Below the pieces are notes generated by a model. The model made no database searches. It saw nothing but the letters and a program-made list of their open reading frames with translations, and was not told where the DNA came from. Below are positions 63,120-64,000 of a stretch of 64,000 nucleotides of DNA, in pieces. The first letter of the stretch is position 1. The number at the start of each line of letters is the position of its first letter. Source of the stretch: Dyella sp. AtDHG13 (GTDB lineage: Bacteria > Pseudomonadota > Gammaproteobacteria > Xanthomonadales > Rhodanobacteraceae); NCBI RefSeq assembly GCF_003201105.1, contig NZ_QICJ01000010.1, positions 124,001 through 188,000 on the forward strand, written 5' to 3'. Made by a program: the position numbers and the translations under genes.

Positions 63120-64000
63120 TCAGCGCACGAAGGCGCTGCGGCCGGCGAAGCGGGCGCGGGTGCCCAGCTCGTGCTCGATGCGCAACAGTCGGTTGAACTT
63201 CGCGGTGCGCTCACCACGGCAGCCCGAACCGGTCTTGATGTGGCCGCAGCCGGTGCCGACCACCAGGTCGGCGATGAAGGTGTCCTCGGTCTCGCCCGAG
63301 CGGTGCGAGACATAGCAGCCGTAGCCGGCGGACTTGGCCAGCTCGATGCAGTCCAGCGTTTCGGTGACCGTGCCGATCTGGTTGGGCTTGATCAGCACCG
63401 AGTTGGCGACGCCCTCGCGGATGCCACGGCGCAGCAGGTCCGGATTGGTGCAGAAGATGTCGTCGCCGACCAGTTCGACGCGACCGCCGAGCCGGCGGGT
63501 GATCTCCGCCCAGCCGTCCCAGTCGTGCTCGGACAGCGGGTCTTCCATCAGCACGATCGGATAGCGGTCGAACCAGTCCGACCACAGCGCGATCATCGCG
63601 TCGCTGTCCACTTCCTTCTGGTTCGATTTGAAGAAGCGGTAGCGGCCGTGGTGCCACATTTCGCTGGTGGCAGGGTCCAGTGCCAGCGAAACATCCGTGC
63701 CGGGCGTATAGCCGGCCTTGGCGATCGCTTCGAGGATCAACTCGATCGCCTGCTCGTTGCTGTGCAGGTTGGGTGCGAAGCCGCCTTCGTCACCCACCCC
63801 GGTGGACAGGCCGCGCGCGTGGAGCAGGGCCTTGAGCGCATGGAAGACTTCCTCGCCCATGCGGATCGCCTCGGCAAAGTTCGGCGCGTGGTGGGGGACG
63901 ATCTTGAACTCCTGGAAGTCCACCGTGTTGTCCGCGTGCCGGCCGCCGTTGATGACATTCAGGCAGGGCACGGGCAGCAGATCGGCGTCGGTGCCGCCCA
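63120..64000 (-). CDS. eno: Enolase, divergent type (N-terminal part beyond the window)
   Basis: C-terminal ~293 codons, cut by the right edge. Enolase signatures: [30 protein letters not shown], metal ligands in [23 protein letters not shown] and [10 protein letters not shown], catalytic Lys in LIKPNQIGT and [15 protein letters not shown]. It departs from usual bacterial enolase in [20 protein letters not shown] and in the DP after the ligand Asp. It converts 2-phosphoglycerate to phosphoenolpyruvate. Enolase is inhibited by fluoride with phosphate, and this copy lies in a fluoride-response region. Confidence 0.92.
   Translation of the reverse strand, partial: GGTDADLLPVPCLNVINGGRHADNTVDFQEFKIVPHHAPNFAEAIRMGEEVFHALKALLHARGLSTGVGDEGGFAPNLHSNEQAIELILEAIAKAGYTPGTDVSLALDPATSEMWHHGRYRFFKSNQKEVDSDAMIALWSDWFDRYPIVLMEDPLSEHDWDGWAEITRRLGGRVELVGDDIFCTNPDLLRRGIREGVANSVLIKPNQIGTVTETLDCIELAKSAGYGCYVSHRSGETEDTFIADLVVGTGCGHIKTGSGCRGERTAKFNRLLRIEHELGTRARFAGRSAFVR

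Overview
The window is high-GC DNA, almost certainly from a gammaproteobacterium of the Lysobacterales/Xanthomonadales (Rhodanobacteraceae-like; inferred from gene style and from a dif/Xer-type mobile element, not proven). It reads as one stretch of chromosome loaded with accessory DNA. The left edge cuts an autotransporter and the right edge cuts an enolase.

1-3.4 kb: the beta-barrel end of an autotransporter, then a divergent AraC-type regulator / SDR reductase pair. 3.5-17.9 kb: a tightly overlapping minus-strand operon for a short nonribosomal peptide. In transcription order it has a possible 33-codon leader ORF, C-A-T, C-A-T-TE fused in one chain to an MFS transporter, a type II thioesterase, a free-standing A-T, MbtH, a SnoaL-like protein, a class IV aminotransferase, and a fusion protein ending in a YbaK-type aminoacyl-tRNA deacylase. 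The TE has Cys where Ser is usual.

18.664-43.138 kb: one complete 24.5-kb Tn3-family transposon, shown by 37-bp terminal inverted repeats (34/37 identical) and a perfect 5-bp target duplication (ATGTA). It carries tnpA, a tyrosine recombinase (tnpS-like) and, at the far end, a KfrA/TnpT-like coiled-coil gene. Between them lie a large arsenic island and a Pycsar-type defence pair. The arsenic island has three arsenate reductases, two arsR, arsB, arsH, an arsO-like monooxygenase, an MFS transporter, trxB, a CoA-disulfide-reductase-like enzyme and a complete pstSCAB phosphate importer. The defence pair is a nucleotide cyclase plus a membrane effector. An XRE/small-protein/SseB module lies beside the pair.

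Rejoining the target across the transposon restores a sequence with 14 consecutive bases of the E. coli dif site. Just to its right is a VC1465/XafT-like Xer activation factor gene. The transposon therefore seems to have landed in the attachment site of an Xer-exploiting mobile element (IMEX). 43.1-53.5 kb is that element or island: a ribbon-helix-helix/SEC-C protein, a Tn7/Tn5053-like tnsA-tnsB-tnsC-tniQ operon, a possible structured RNA, and a second copy of the XRE/small-protein/SseB module with the same twin operators.

53.6-64 kb: a fluoride-response neighbourhood. One fluoride riboswitch precedes an MFS-PAP2-metallophosphoesterase operon and another precedes a CLC-F type fluoride antiporter plus a DUF190-like protein. 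Nearby are an LTA-synthase-like sulfatase, an MsbA-like ABC exporter and a divergent enolase (enolase is a classic fluoride target).
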